Shown: piece after piece, positions 12,487 through 25,293 of the stretch | Layout of the letters: every line of letters begins with the position of its first letter | Numbering within the stretch: the first letter of the stretch is position 1 | Assembly (NCBI GenBank): GCA_950022295.1 | Contig: OX465600.1 | Location: 203,885,782-203,949,781, forward strand | Source of the DNA: Bromus sterilis | Lineage: Eukaryota > Streptophyta > Magnoliopsida > Poales > Poaceae | Length of the DNA stretch: 64,000 nt | Direction of reading: 5' to 3' | Notes under the pieces: model-generated | Databases searched by the model: none | What the model was told of the DNA's origin: nothing | Seen by the model: only the letters and a program-made list of their open reading frames with translations | Made by a program: the position numbers and the translations under genes

Positions 12487-14970
12487 TCCAACCGCCTCCC
12501 TGGTCCGTCGCCATCCTGCTCGAGTGGGCCGGCCTCCCAGCCCAAAGCCCAGCCGGCTCTGACCCAGGCCGCCCCTCCTATTGGGCCGAGGCCCGCAAGG
12601 GTGAGGCCCTTTCCATTTTTTTTTATTTCAGCTCTGCTTTTATTTTTCTAAGTCTGGAAATGTTGCTATTGTGATCTGTTTTGCAATGTAATTTGCGAGT
12701 AAACCGTAGCCCGGATCGCGTTGCGCCCAAAAGGAAATTTTTTTAGAATTGTCTGTACTTCAATCCATCTTTTGTGAGCATTTTGATTTGAGGCCATCTT
12801 GATGTTGATAATCTCTGTTCAAGTGGGCATCACGCCGTTAACTGCTACTAATTGCTGTTATGTGCTGCTGTTGTTATTTTATTCCAAGTTTGCATGATGA
12901 TTGTGACAAATCCATGAGGCCTATTGCATTGTTTCTTTTCCTATGTGTTAAGAATCATGTGTACTTTATTTCCATGCTTTAACTTGTCATGTTTGGGTGA
13001 CTTAGCTATATTAAATCTTGCTCCAAAGTGGTGAACCTGATGTTAATGTGCTTCTGTGCTTTGCCATGTTAACAACTTTGTTGATCACCTGTAGCTAAAC
13101 AACTTGACCAACGTAAACATGTGGTATCGTCGTGTGTGACGAGTACTCCACTTAACCTGTTAGTAACCGCTCTCGACGGTAGGTGCGATGTCTCGTCTTG
13201 CCTTCTTGTTGATGCTTGCTCGTGTTTGATTCGTAGTAATAGATGCTTGCTCGTTGATTGCTTTCCAGTGTTTAACCTCGTGTGTGCTTCCGATAAACTA
13301 CACCTTCGGAACCCGACATACCAACAGGCAAGGACTATACATTACTTATGATCCATTCTATTTCAACCAGCGGTTTGCAAGCTAGCTTAGGTTAGGTTTG
13401 ATGTTTGATCCTACCACAAGTTTACAGCCTCTTTCAGACCGATACAACCATGTCCCCTCCCAGCAATCCATGTACTGCTATGTTACTATCGCTCATTGCT
13501 CAGCCCCTACTTAGTATGCATGCTAAGGATGCTATGATGTTACCCTGTTACTCCTTGGTTTGGGCTATCACATTGTTATATTGTTGTTGATGATATGATT
13601 ATTATAAATGTTGACTATATTCGACGAAGGTTGGAAGGTCTAGGCTATCCCGCCCCGACGCTTTGTTCCATTCGAGTCACCTAGGATCCGATTCCGGGTA
13701 TTGGTTTTAAGACTGAGCGTGCCTAACCGCGTGTGGGATTTTATGGGGTCCCCTCTTCTTACCTACCTAGCTTCAAACATTTCTAGTGGTGGCCCAAGCT
13801 GATTTACCTTTTGAAACGTGTGTGTGACTTGTCCGCGGCCGGCATATTTCAAACAACTTGGGCCAGCGAAGACATGGTTTCTCTTGTTGGTCCACCCCAG
13901 GGAGCTAGGGGGTTGTCCACATCTGTTTGGGAAACTAACCAGACCTCTTCCAGACGGTAGAGGCCGATTCGAGAGCGCGGCCGGATTTTGAGTTGGATGT
14001 CGACTCACCGGGGCCACCTAGATTTGTTCGTTGTTAGCTAGAGGGACCTGTCGTTCCTGATCTCTTGGGACTAAATCATAAAATGGTTTCCTATCATGGG
14101 TAGCAACTGACAGAGATGGGCGTGCGTGCGGAGCCTTGTAATGGGCAGTTTGTACACCCCTGCAGGGTTAAATCTTTTCGAGAAGCCGTGTCCACGGTTA
14201 TGGACGACTTGAGACCTACTCCTTGTTCATAGACAACAACAACTGAGATAATCTTATTAAAACTTGATCAACGTCTGTGTGCCTTGACTGCTTCTTCTTC
14301 GTCGGGATGCGAAGAGGAGGACAAGGATAGGATAGGTGTTATGATTGCATAAGTAGTTGATAGCAAGACTTGTTGGAGGCGATTCCTCATCGAATGCTTG
14401 GCTTCTTATCTTACTCTCTAGTTCGTTAGCCACTTCATAAATGCTAGTGCGGCAGCAACCTCACCACTTACCCCATCGTTACCGTAAACTACCAGTTGTC
14501 CTAGAATGACGAGTGATGAAGTCCTTGCTGGGTCAGTTGACCACTACAGTTGGATGGTGAATACTTCTTTACTCATGATACTACCTCCAAACTCTTTTCA
14601 TGGTTCTTGATCGACAACAGGTATGGTGATCGATGTTTCACGTGGAGACTCGACGATGACTAGTTAGGCGGATCCCGGCGGAGGGCCTGGACCCGTGTGG
14701 TTATGGGATCGATCTTTTTCTATTTTCCACTAGGCATTTGATTTTAGTATGTACTCAGACATATACCTTCCACTTATGTATTGTATTTAAGGCAGTTGTA
14801 TGCTGAATGTATGAGATGTTGTATCCTGTATCTGTAATGTTGTGGTATCATGTTGGAAATCCGGGGCATATGACTTCGTCATATGTCGCGGTGGGACCGA
14901 TATGTGCTTCGTCCCCGGATCTTTATGGAAACCTCTAGATCTGGAACAGTACCGCATATCGGGTCTTACA
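12487..14970 (+). repeat. Truncated LTR, gypsy family B (left LTR)
   Basis: This stretch is collinear with 16581-19069, the 3' two thirds of the complete B LTR, and lacks the first ~1 kb. It ends ATCGGGTCTTACA, followed by a primer binding site. The shared palindromic motif is at 14151-14211. The start at 12487 lies inside a GC-rich region similar in composition in families A and B, suggesting recombination rather than clean insertion. Confidence 0.85.
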
Positions 14971-15554
14971 ACTTGGTATTAGAGCCTTACCGACCGTAGG
15001 ATCCCCTTTCTGGCTGAAGTCGAGTCTAGGCAAAAACTATTTTGTAAGTTAGTTATCGGAGAGTAGGAATCTTTTTACTCCTTACCCTTGCTCTGGTCAG
15101 GACAAGTGTCGTAAGTGTTTAATTCTCGTCTTATCCCCTTTCAAACTCTAGGGTCTCGAGAGTGTGGAGTTTCAGAACCGTTACAATGCCTTGCTTGCAG
15201 GGTATTGTCTCGATTCCGACCTCAGGTTGGGAATTCCTGTAGTACCTTTAGCTTCTTCGATTTTGGGTATCATCTAGGTCATCCATTGCCATCCCTCCTT
15301 TTACCGGTGTTTTTACGACTTGCGTCGAAAATCACTATTCCTTGATCGGGTTTTCGCGATCATTCTTCCTCTTGTCACTGACGGTTTCTTTTTTCCGACG
15401 ATGTCGTCCTCTCTGCGGAAATTTATCTCGACAGAAGTTCGACGTCGACATGGAGCACAGCCCCGTGTTGGTGGTGTTGAAGATAGTCGACTCTTTTCTC
15501 TCCCTCGGATCGTCCTAGATCTCGGGACGAGATCCCTTGTTGGTGGTGTTGTAT
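14971..15554 (+). mobile_element. Internal remnant of family B element
   Basis: Only 584 bp separate the two B LTRs. The left part carries the primer binding site and leader. The right end contains ATCTCGGGACGAGATCC, which also occurs just before the polypurine tract of chromovirus pol genes (compare G3 near 55072-55082, reversed). I recognise no gag or pol domain between. The element is either a large internal deletion or a non-autonomous derivative mobilised by relatives. Confidence 0.7.
14974..14985 (+). other. Primer binding site of family B element
   Basis: TGGTATTAGAGC differs by one base from the initiator Met tRNA complement and lies three bases after the LTR end. Confidence 0.8.
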
Positions 15555-18500
15555 TGTAACAGCCCAGATTTCACAAAAATTAAAAATTTTGTTTTCGGTG
15601 TGATTTGTTTGATTGTGTGATTTGTTTGCGGTGTTTGCATCCCCGATTTATCAATCGGCGATTATTTTTCCCCTTCTTATCTCATATCGGACGGAGACCG
15701 ACCCTTGCCACCCTAACACTCGACCTTTGCGACACCGGGTTTCACCCGATCACCGTCGCGAAAACCCGCACCAGACCAGTAGTAGCCAACGGAACGAAAA
15801 CCCCGTTTAATAATTAAACGGGTTATTTTTATAGCGCACCGGAAGTGGTTCCAACGCGGGGTGAACGCCGCCGGCTCGACGCGCTGATCGCGCATTTCGA
15901 AGTTTTACCCGAATCGGAGGTCCTGCGGACCCCCGGCGATCAGAAACGTGAGCATCGCGCGCGCGAGAGAAAAACCGGGGAAGTTTTTGCAAACTGCCAG
16001 CCACCTGAGCTATATAAAGACCACCACACTCCCACCCCTTTCTAGGGTTTCCCCAGCCACAAAATTGCAGCCACCACCTCCACTTTGCCCCAAAAATAGC
16101 TCCATTTTCGTCCAAACCCTAGTCCAGATCTGGATTTTGCCTCCCAAGCCATCTGGACCGTCAGATCTGGCGATCCGACGGCCCAGGAACCTCCACGTCA
16201 GCCCCTAGCCGTCTCTCTCTCCTCCCACCACCTCCTTCCCGTGGGCACCGCAGGTCGCCGCCGCCTCCTCCCGGCTCGGCCCGTCGCCGGCGAACACGCC
16301 GGCCAGGCCCCTCCTTCCGCGCCTTTCCTTCCTCTCCTCTCACTTCACCTCACCCTCCTCCTCTGCGGAGGGATCGCGCCACCGCCCGCCATGGCAAGCT
16401 CGAGCTCGGGTGGAGCTGGTTGCCGCCACGACGCCACCGTTCGCCATCGGATCCGCCGCCTCCTCGCCTCCTCCGGCCAGCCAGCACCCCGCGCCCTCCC
16501 TCCAAGCTGCCGGAGCTCGCCTCTTGTCGCCGGCTGGCGAGGCCACCGGCGCCGCGGGATCGGGAGCGCGACCGGCCGTCTCCAACCGCCTCCCTGGACC
16601 GTCGCCAGCCCGGCCGAGTGGGCCGGCCTCCCAGCCCAAAGCCCAGCCGGCTCTGACCCAGGACGGCCCTCCTCTTGGGCCGAGGCCCGCAAGGGTGAGG
16701 CCCTTTCCATTTTTTTGTTTTTATTTTTTTATTTTTTCAGCTCTGCTTTTATTTTTCTAAGTCTTGAAATATTGCTGTTGTGATCTGTTTTGCAACGTAA
16801 TTTGCGAGTAAACCGTAGCCCGGATCGCGTTAGGCCCAAATGGAAAATTGTTTAGAATTGTGTGTACTTCAATCCATCTTCTGTGAGTATTTTGATTTGA
16901 GGCCATCTTGATGTTGATAATCTCTGTTGAAGTGGGCATCAGGACGTTAACTGCTACTAATTGCTGTTATGTGCTGCTGTTGTTATTTTATTGCAAGTTT
17001 TCATGATGATTGTGAAAAATCCATGAGGCCTATTGCATTGGTTCTTTTTCCTATGTGTTAAGCATCATGTGTACTTCATTCCCATGCTTTAACTTGTCAC
17101 GTTTGGGTGCTTTAGCTATATTCAATCTTGCTCCAAAGTGGTGACCCTGATGTTAATGTGCTTCTGTGCTTTGCCATGTTAACAACTTTGTTGATCACCT
17201 GTAGCTAAACAACTTGATCCAATGTAAATGTGCGGTATCGTCGTGTGTGACGAGTACTCCACTTAACCTGTTAGTAACCGCTCTCGAAAATAGGTGCGAT
17301 GTCTCGTGTTGCCTTCTTGTTGATGCTTGCTCGTGTTTGCTTCGTAGTAATAGATGCTTGCTCGTTGATTGCTTTCCAGTGTTTATCCTCTTGTGTGCTT
17401 CCGTGGGTACCTCTCGGAGACGATGCGAGCTTGCGATCAACTACACCTTTGGAACCCGACATATCAACAGGCAATGACTATGCATTACATATAATCCATT
17501 CTATTTCAACCAGCGGTTTGCATGCTAGTCTAGGTTAGGTTCGATGTTTGACCCTACCACATGTTTACAGCCGCTTTCAAACCGATACAGCCATGTCCCC
17601 TCCCAGCAAACCATGTACTGCTATGTTACTATCGCTCGTTGCTCAGCCCCTACTTAGTATGCATGCTTAGGATGTTACGATGTTACCCTGTTACTCCTTG
17701 GTTTGGGCTATCACATTGTTATATTGTTGTTGATGATATGATTATTATAAATGTGGACTATATTCGACGAAGGATGGAAGGTCTAGGCTACCCCGCCACG
17801 ATGATTTGTTCCATTTGAGTCACCTAGGATCCGAGTTCCGGGTATTGGTTTTTAGACTGAGCGTGCCTAACCGCGTGTGGGATTTTATGGGGTCCCCTCT
17901 TCTTACCTACATAGCTTCAAACATTTCTAGTGGTGTCCCAAGCTGATTTATCTTTTGAAACGTGTGTGTGACTGGACCGCGACCGGCAGATTTCAAACAA
18001 CTTAGTCCAGCGGAGACATGGTATCTCTTGTTGGTCCACCGCAGGGAGCTAGGGGGTTGTCCACATCTGTTTGGGCAACTAACCCGACCTCGCCTAGACG
18101 GTAGAGGCCGATTCGAGAGCGCGGCCGACTTTTGAGTTGGATGTCGACTCACCGGGGCCACCCGGATTTGTTCGTTGTTAGCTAGAGTGACCTGTCGTTC
18201 CGGATCTCTTGGGACTAAATCATAAAATGGTTGCCTATCATGGGTAGCAACTGAGAGAGATGGGCGTGCGTGCGGAGCCTTTTAATGGGAAGTTGGTACA
18301 CCCCTGCAGGGTTAAATCTTTTCAAGAAATCGTGTCCACGGTTATGGACGACTTGAGACCTACTCCTTGTTCATAGACAACAACTACTGAGATAATCTTA
18401 TTATACCTTGATCAACGTGTGTGTGCCTTGACTGCTTCTTCTTCGTCGGGATGCGAAGGATAGGATAGGTGTTGGAGGCGATTCATCATCGAATGCTTGG

Positions 18501-19069
18501 CTTCTTTTCTTACTCTCTAGTTCGTTAGCCACTTCATAAATGCTAGTGCGGCAGCAACCTCACCACTTACCCCATCCTTACCATAAACTACTATTTGTCC
18601 TAGAATGATGAGTGATGAAGTCCTTGTTGGGTCAGTTGACCACTACAGTTGGACGCCGAGTACTTCTGTACTCATGATACTACCCCCAAACTCTTTTCAG
18701 GGTTCTTGATCGACAACAGGTATGGTGATCGACGTTTCACGTGGAGACTCAACGACGACTAGTTAGGCGGATCCCGGCGGAGGGCCTGGACCCGTGTGGT
18801 TATGGGATCGATGTTTTTCTCTTTGACACTAGGCATTTGATTGTAGTCTGTACTCAGACATATACCTTTCGCTGATGTATTGTATTTAAGGCAGTTGTAT
18901 GCCGAATGTATGAGATGTTGTATTCTGTATCTGTAATGTTGTGATATCATGTTGGAAATCCGGGGCATATGACTTCGTCATATGTCGCGGTGGGACCGAT
19001 ATGTGCTTCGTCCCCGGATCTGGATGGAAACATCTAGATCTAGAACAGTACCGCATATCGGGCCTTACA
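15555..19069 (+). repeat. Complete LTR, gypsy family B (right LTR, 3.5 kb)
   Basis: It begins TGTAACAGCCC and ends GGGCCTTACA. Downstream of 16581 it matches the left LTR closely. A TATA box at 16011-16018 precedes the CTAGGGTTT transcribed leader. A GC-rich block follows (16200-16700) in which the 180-codon ORF at 16241-16783 is compositional. The shared palindromic motif is at 18296-18357. Confidence 0.88.
16011..16018 (+). promoter_or_regulatory. TATA box of family B LTR
   Basis: TATATAAA lies in GCTATATAAAGACC. The same box with matching flanks occurs in the diverged copy at 19843-19850, so the core promoter is conserved between two B subfamilies. Confidence 0.7.
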
Positions 19070-19378
19070 CAGCTCTTCCGCCATGTATAGACAGAATCCA
19101 GCTTCTCCAGATCAAAGTAGGCATTTTTATCCTTAATGGAAATACCAACGCCTCCAATGGCGTACTCAGAGTTTGTCCTCTTCACATTGAAGAGGAATTT
19201 CCAGAGCCCCCAATGGGGAAAGATCCCTAAGAAGCCCTCACAGAGCGTGATGAATCAGGCAATATCTAGTATCCCATTAGGGGTGAAATCGTGCAGTTGC
19301 AATTGATATGCAAAAAGAAATCCCCGCACAAAAGGATGAACCAGAAGCGCAAAACCACGAGGGAAGAAGCTCTGGAAG
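19070..19378 (-). pseudogene. Fragment of plant 'putative gypsy type transposon' protein (Transposase_28-like)
   Basis: Read on the - strand from 19377, one frame encodes about 100 residues with recognisable pieces: HPFVRGFLFAYQLQLHDFTPN, then a TGA stop, then FITLCEGFLGIFPHWGLWKF, VGISIKDK and a terminal W-R-K. This pattern (HPFVRG...YGLELHHLNPN...HLCEAFLGI.PHFGLWK) is typical of the Transposase_28 / gypsy-type transposon N-terminal domain found in many grass mobile-element ORFs. Both ends are cut by family B LTRs. One in-frame stop is visible. The family assignment comes from memory of the motif and has not been searched. Confidence 0.7.
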
Positions 19379-21566
19379 TATAACAGCCCAATTTTTGCAA
19401 AAATAAAAAAAATTGTTTTCGGTGTGAATTGTTTGATTCTCTGATTTGTTTGCGGTGTTTGCCTCCCCGATTTATCGAACGGCGATTATTTCCCCCTCTT
19501 ATCTCGTATCGGACGGAGACCGACCCTTGCCACCCTGACACTCGACCTTTGCGACAACGGGTTTCGCCCGATCACCGTTGCGAAAACCGCACGAGACCAG
19601 CCGCAGCCAACGGAACAAAACCCCGTTTAATAATTAAACGGGATATTTTTATAGCGCTGTGGAAAGTGTTTTCGGAACGGTTCCAGCGCGAGGTGAACGC
19701 CGCCGGCTTGACGCACCGATCGCGCAGTTCGAAGTTTTACCCGAATCGGAGGTACTGCGGACCCCCGGCGGTCAGAAATGTGAGCACCGCGCGCGCGAGA
19801 GAAAAACCGGGGATGTTTTTGCAAACTGCCAGCCACCGGGGCTATATAAAGACCACCACACTCCCACCCATTTTCTAGGGTTTCCCTAGCCAAAAATTGC
19901 ATCCACCCCCCTGATCTATCTCAGATCTGCCCATTTTTCCCAATTTTTCGCCCAAATTCTACCCCATGCGATCTGGACCGTCGGATCGGGCGATCCAACG
20001 GCCCAGGGAGCTCCCAGCCTCCACCTCTCTCTCCTCCCACCTCGTGCCGTGGGGATCCACCGCCACCGCCGCTGGCTGCCGGCAACCGCGCGCCCGCGGC
20101 CGCCTCTCCGCCGCGCCGAGGTCTCCTCCTCTTCCCTCCTTGCTCCCTATTCCCTCTCCTCTCACGCCTCCCCATCTCTCCGGCGGGAACCGGCCGCCGC
20201 GCACCTCCTCTCCGGGACCCCGCCTGCCGCGCTCGCCCGTCACCCCTCGCCGCTCGCCGTCGCTTGAGCCGGCCGGCTGGTGAGCCAACCGCCGCTGCGG
20301 CCTTGAGCCAAGCCAGCCAGGCCACTTGGGTCGAGCCCAGTGGGGTGAGCCAGCCCAGCACTTTTTTTATTTTTTATCCCGTCTGTTTTTTTTTCTTTTA
20401 GCTCTGTAAATTTTTCTAAGTGCTGAAATATCTGCTGTTGTTTCAATTTTGCAACGATGATAGCGATTAATCCGTAGCTCTGATGAACGTGCCCCCAAAA
20501 CGAAAGTTGCTCAGTTTTGCGTGCTCTAGCAATCGTATGTAGAAAGTTTTTCCGTTTGAGGCCGTCTAGATAGTTTAATTCTGCATTGAAGTTGGCATCA
20601 GGCCGTTAAATGCTTTATTTCCTGTTAAGTGCTGCTGTTATTATTTTATTGCAACTTCGGGTGACGATTGCTTCGTAACCGTTCATCGGAATTGATTGAT
20701 TCCTTTTGCATCCTGTTAAGCATTGTTTCTAATTCAGTTCAATGCATTAACGGCCTGCTGCATCATGATTGTATCTTGCTCCAAAGTAGCTACCCTGCTG
20801 TTAGAGTGTTGCTGTTTATATTTTGTTGCAACTTCGGTCGACGAGTGTGTCGCGACCGTTTATCGGAATTGAGTAATTACAATTGCATATTGTTAAGCAT
20901 CATGTCTACTTTCATTACATGTATTTCATTGCCATGATATGTTTTCTGGTCATATAGTTATTTAGCTCCAAATTTGCTATGCTGTTGTTTTTGACAGCCA
21001 CCTCTATTTTTCTCTAAGTCTGTAACGTCACGATGCCATGTTGTTTTCTTAATATCTTTTGATTTTTGATGCCTTTTTGCATGATTCTTCGTTGCCATGC
21101 CTTCCATGTCATGTCTACTTTAGTTCCATATCATTTGTGAGCATGTTTGCATTGATTATCCTGTTTATGCATTTCTCTAAAGTGTGCTTCGTGATGTTGG
21201 CAGATTGTGCCCGTAACTTGTTTTGCTTGTATCTTTTTAACCGTAACTCCGTTTGGAGTGTGCCTTGTATGTAACGTGATTAGTTTTTCGTGTAATTTGT
21301 GTTTTTGCTATTATTTTCTGTTGTTAACCAACCTGAAATATGGTTTAGGACAGAACAGTACCAAATCTTTTAATCATCGTGCGGCACTTAGTGTTATGCC
21401 ATGTTTAGCTTGTGCCTCACTTAAATTGACTAGCATAGATAGTTTACTTTGTGCTTCACCTCTTGCCATGTTTGTGTGATATGCCATGCTTGCTTGAGTT
21501 GCCATGTTAATAACCGTTGGTTGATCACCTGTAGCTAAGCAACTTGAACCACCGTAAGCGTTTGTT
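19379..21566 (+). repeat. Diverged family B-like LTR, 3'-truncated
   Basis: It starts TATAACAGCCC (a mutated TGTAACAGCCC) and follows the B LTR through the TATA box (19843-19850), the leader, the GC-rich block (19960-20360) and the T-rich downstream region. Homology ends near CTGTAGCTAAGCAACTTG at about 21550. It interrupts the Transposase_28-like fragment. ORFs in 19921-20361 are compositional. Confidence 0.75.
19843..19850 (+). promoter_or_regulatory. TATA box of diverged B-like LTR
   Basis: TATATAAA stands in the same context as at 16011-16018 (GCTATATAAAGACCACCACACTCCCACC). Confidence 0.65.
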
Positions 21567-23456
21567 CTGATTTTTTTTATTTGAGTTGCAGAAGTAACCC
21601 CCAAAAAATTATTTACTACCTGTTGGTCTGTTTTTCATAGATTCTGCCACATTCTTCCTTTTGTCAGTTTTGCAAGTCTTGCGCTAGCTTTTTCTTTTCA
21701 AAAACTTTTTGGCAGTCTTGAGAAACAGTATCTCTTCAAGAAAATCTTTATTTCCAGTAGAGGAAATTTGTTTTATTATGGGTACTAACCTCTCTAATCA
21801 TCTTATGATGATTATGTATGAAGGGAGTTTTCAATTGTGCGAAGGAAGACGACGAAAGAAGATCCGGGAATGTCAAATGCTCAAGCTTGGGGATGCCCCC
21901 ATGCACCCCCAAGAAATATCCGAGGAGACTCAAGCGTCTAAGCTTGGGGATGCCCCCATGAATCCCCTTCTCCATCAACAATTATCAGTTCATCCTTCGT
22001 ACCACAATATTTGTATCACTTCATGCGTTATGTCCTATGCTTGGAGCTTCTCGCTCTTTACTTTATTTTTAGTTTTCTTTAGCTTTTTTTGTAGTTCATA
22101 ACAAGTTAGAACCCTACTTTCTTTGTGTGGGAGACAAACACGCTCCACTTTAAACTAGAACACATCACAGGATTTTCATGCTTATCTTTCTTTTGTTGTG
22201 TATTCTTTATCTTTTCCTAGCTGCTGTCATGTTTAGCTCTTAGTTTTCATGCTTATCTTTTTAAGAGATTTTGTTTAGTTTGTTTCTGGAACTCTCTTGA
22301 CTTTTCATGTTTATCTTGTTTAGAGAGTTGGCTTGTTGCACTGAGTTGTATGTCTTGACTTTAAGTAGGTAATTGAGGTTGCTATTCAATTGTATTAGTA
22401 ACTTGCAATAGTTTTGAGGTATTGTTTTGAGTAATGTTGGAACTTTTGGTGTCAAGAGGTTTGGCCTATTAGTGATAGATGTTGTATTTTGTGCAATCCT
22501 TGATTATTGTCGAAAAACTACAAAACTAGTTGAGAACTCTAGCTACTAGATGGATCACTAATCTTTGGAGAGATCGGATATTAGAGTACACTCACGTAAC
22601 ATGAGTCGAGGATGCGCAAGGATAACCAAACGCCCATATACTAATTCTCGCGGTACTTGTCTCTTTGTGAACCTCCTGATTAGATTGAGAGTTACCGATA
22701 ATAAGTGCATGAGTTCTTCGGACTAATGCAAGTATTCGAAAGTTCACAGTCCCACCTTCCCATATTTGCTAGCCTCTTCGGTACCGTGCATTGCCCTCTT
22801 CTCACCTCGAGAGTTGGCGCATACTTCACCGGTGCATCCAAACCATTGGCATGATATGCTTTGTCATCATAAATCTCCTTGTATCCTTCCTCAAAAAAGC
22901 CACCATACCTACCTATCTAGGCATTTTCATAGCCTTTCCGAGATATATTGCCATGCAACATCCATCTTCTCATGACTTCATCTTCAGGTCATACATGTTC
23001 GTGCTACACTGGCAGATGCATACATTTGCATACATCATGATAGCTTCATCTTCTTTATGTTGAGTACTTTTGTAAAGTGTGAAAGATCTTCTATAATCCT
23101 TGTAAAATAAAGTGTTTCCCCTAAGTGAGGAAAAAGATCCCAAAGAGGACAAAATAAAAGATCCCAAAGAGGACAAATGAGAGTTGAATAGAAAGAGCCA
23201 TTGAGGCCACCAAAAAATATATAAAAAGAGAAAAAAATAAAAAGAGAGAAGGGCGCACACTACTATTCCTTTTGAGAGATCCACACTCGTACTCCTTCTT
23301 ATTTCTTGCACTCCATAGAGATGATCATATATGCATATAGCTATGTGGGGACATTTACACTATAGAACTTGGCTTGTATATTCCAATGATGAGCCTTCTC
23401 AAATGAGCTCTAGGTCTTCTTGAGCAAACAAGTTGGATGCACCCCCACTAGTTCCA
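21567..23456 (+). mobile_element. Athila-type gypsy internal (3' non-coding) fragment
   Basis: AT-rich DNA without domain-encoding ORFs. It carries two copies of AAGCTTGGGGATGCCCCCATG (about 21889-21960), a motif I associate with the 3' non-coding internal region of Triticeae Athila-clade elements (Sabrina/WHAM type). A local duplication of AAAAGATCCCAAAGAGGACAAA lies near 23126-23180. Its left end is fused to the B-like LTR, and its right end is interrupted by LTR C at 23457. Confidence 0.55.
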
Positions 23457-25293
23457 TGTGAGGCCCCTAAAATCAATCCGTGTACAGAAATCATACACGC
23501 AGGGTACACGACTAAGATTAGGGTGCCACGGTGAGAATATCACATCACAACACTAAACACAAAAGGATAAACCAATATGTTACAAGATAAAGGGGTCGCA
23601 CGGACCCGAATACAAAAGTTATACAAGCCATAATATTTTAGTACAAACATAGTTAATCAAGTTTTGCCTTAAGAAGGCTAGCACAAATCACATCAGAGAT
23701 ACAGATAAAAAATGCAAGGTCTCCTGCCTGGGAGCCTCCGAAAGTACTCCTAATCCTGTTCAGCGGGGGTCTCGACGTAGTAGTAGGTGCCACCGGGGTA
23801 CTCCTGCTCCTGGGCTCCAACATCGACTGGAGCGGCCGATCAGAAAAACATAAAGGGGAAATAAAGCAAAGGTGAGTATCTAGCATACCCGCGAGTCTTA
23901 TGTCCGCTACTAAGCATTTATTCATTTGTATCAACTGGGAAGGGGAGGCTGTATATAGTGGACTGTAAGGTAGAAATCATAATAAGGATGAGAAGCTAGG
24001 CCTATCGAAGACTAGCATCTTCCGACGAGTCTTGCAGCACAAGAAGAGAACAGCCAATAGTTCATATAAACCATAAAGTAACAATGCAGGAGAAGCTGTT
24101 GCAGCATTGTATAATAGTAAGTTTTAATAATTAACAATTAACAATGCCTCCGAGGTCCCTTCCTCGGCTTCCCTGCGAGGAAAAAGACCCAGAACCATAC
24201 AGTTTAGTAGTTTGTAGTGGTAAGATCCAGCTTCAGCATAAAGCGTCCTGTTACCGTGGACACGGCTATTCGAATAGATTAAACTCCTGTAGGGGTGCAC
24301 TACTGTTCATCCTGCACGCTTGGATCTCCAGGGTGGCGGGCACCTTGTTAGGGAACGCTCCACCAAAGCTATCCGACACGGCGTAGCCCATCCTCGGCTC
24401 AACAGAGAGCTCATCCGTCGGACTATATCCTATGCGCTCAGGGGTCTAGGTCCCCCACCCTTCCACGCTCCTGCACGGTGCGAGTCTGGCTAATGAAGCA
24501 AAAAAGAAATCCAAATACACCGTCCAGACGAAGAAGGCACGCCACTTCCCGGCAATCAGGTCGCGGTACTGCTGACGTCTGAACAGCTTTCGAATGAACT
24601 ATTTTGCAGGGGAACCCAAAACTCCTTATCCCACGTAAACTTAGTGTGTACAGACCAACGGGCCTCTCAAGTCATCGACCGAACCATTTAGCATTTTAAT
24701 AGTATCTCGTAGACAACTGTTATCGCTGTCTGACTAACAACACAATGGACAACGAACAACAACAAGGTCCACTAGTAACGTCGGGGCCCGCCCTGTCATC
24801 CTGTCAAAGCACGCGGTTACCAACAAGGTGAACCGTCTCCTTACCTTGTCTCGCGTGTGCTCTTGCTAGAGCTCGACTTTTCATGGTTTGGTAACTCTCG
24901 CGAGATACGAGCAGGGGCCAAGCACGCCAGTAACGTTGGTCATACCCTCCCTATCGTTCCCAACGCAATACCGCTTGCGGGCACCGTTGGGTCGCCCGAC
25001 GCTTAACTTTAAGAACAACCTTGGTTTAGGACCCTAGGGCGGCTATACCGAGTGAGCAACGAGTGGAGTACGAGGATAACTCCTCGATAGCACACACTTG
25101 GTGTGGCTCGGCAAAGCCGGGGTCGGGGCCTTGGGCGGTGTCTGCATTGTACCGTACCTGTGCAGTTATATATATTTTGTATCCGCGTTCACTCCCTAAA
25201 TGATCACGACCCGCTATCTAATCCTAGTTGACTAACATTGCCCAGGGCTCACTACTGAGTAATATATATCCTACTAATTAATAGACCCACTTT
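23457..25293 (-). repeat. LTR of gypsy family C, 3' half
   Basis: It starts (reading left to right) TGTGAGGCCCC, analogous to TGTAAGGCCC of B and TGTCGGGACC of A on the - strand. The shared palindromic motif is at about 24250-24300. Composition and order match the 3' half of a minus-oriented LTR. It is interrupted by the M1-M3 cluster and appears to resume at 31996. No coding sequence. Confidence 0.65.

Noticed and set aside
16241..16783. 180-codon Pro/Arg/Ser-rich ORF
   Set aside because: Lies in the GC-rich block of LTR B; all frames are open there. Composition, not coding, explains it.
23457..25293. Regularly spaced repeats as a CRISPR-like or satellite array
   Set aside because: No regular repeat unit; the segment aligns in order with other gypsy LTRs.
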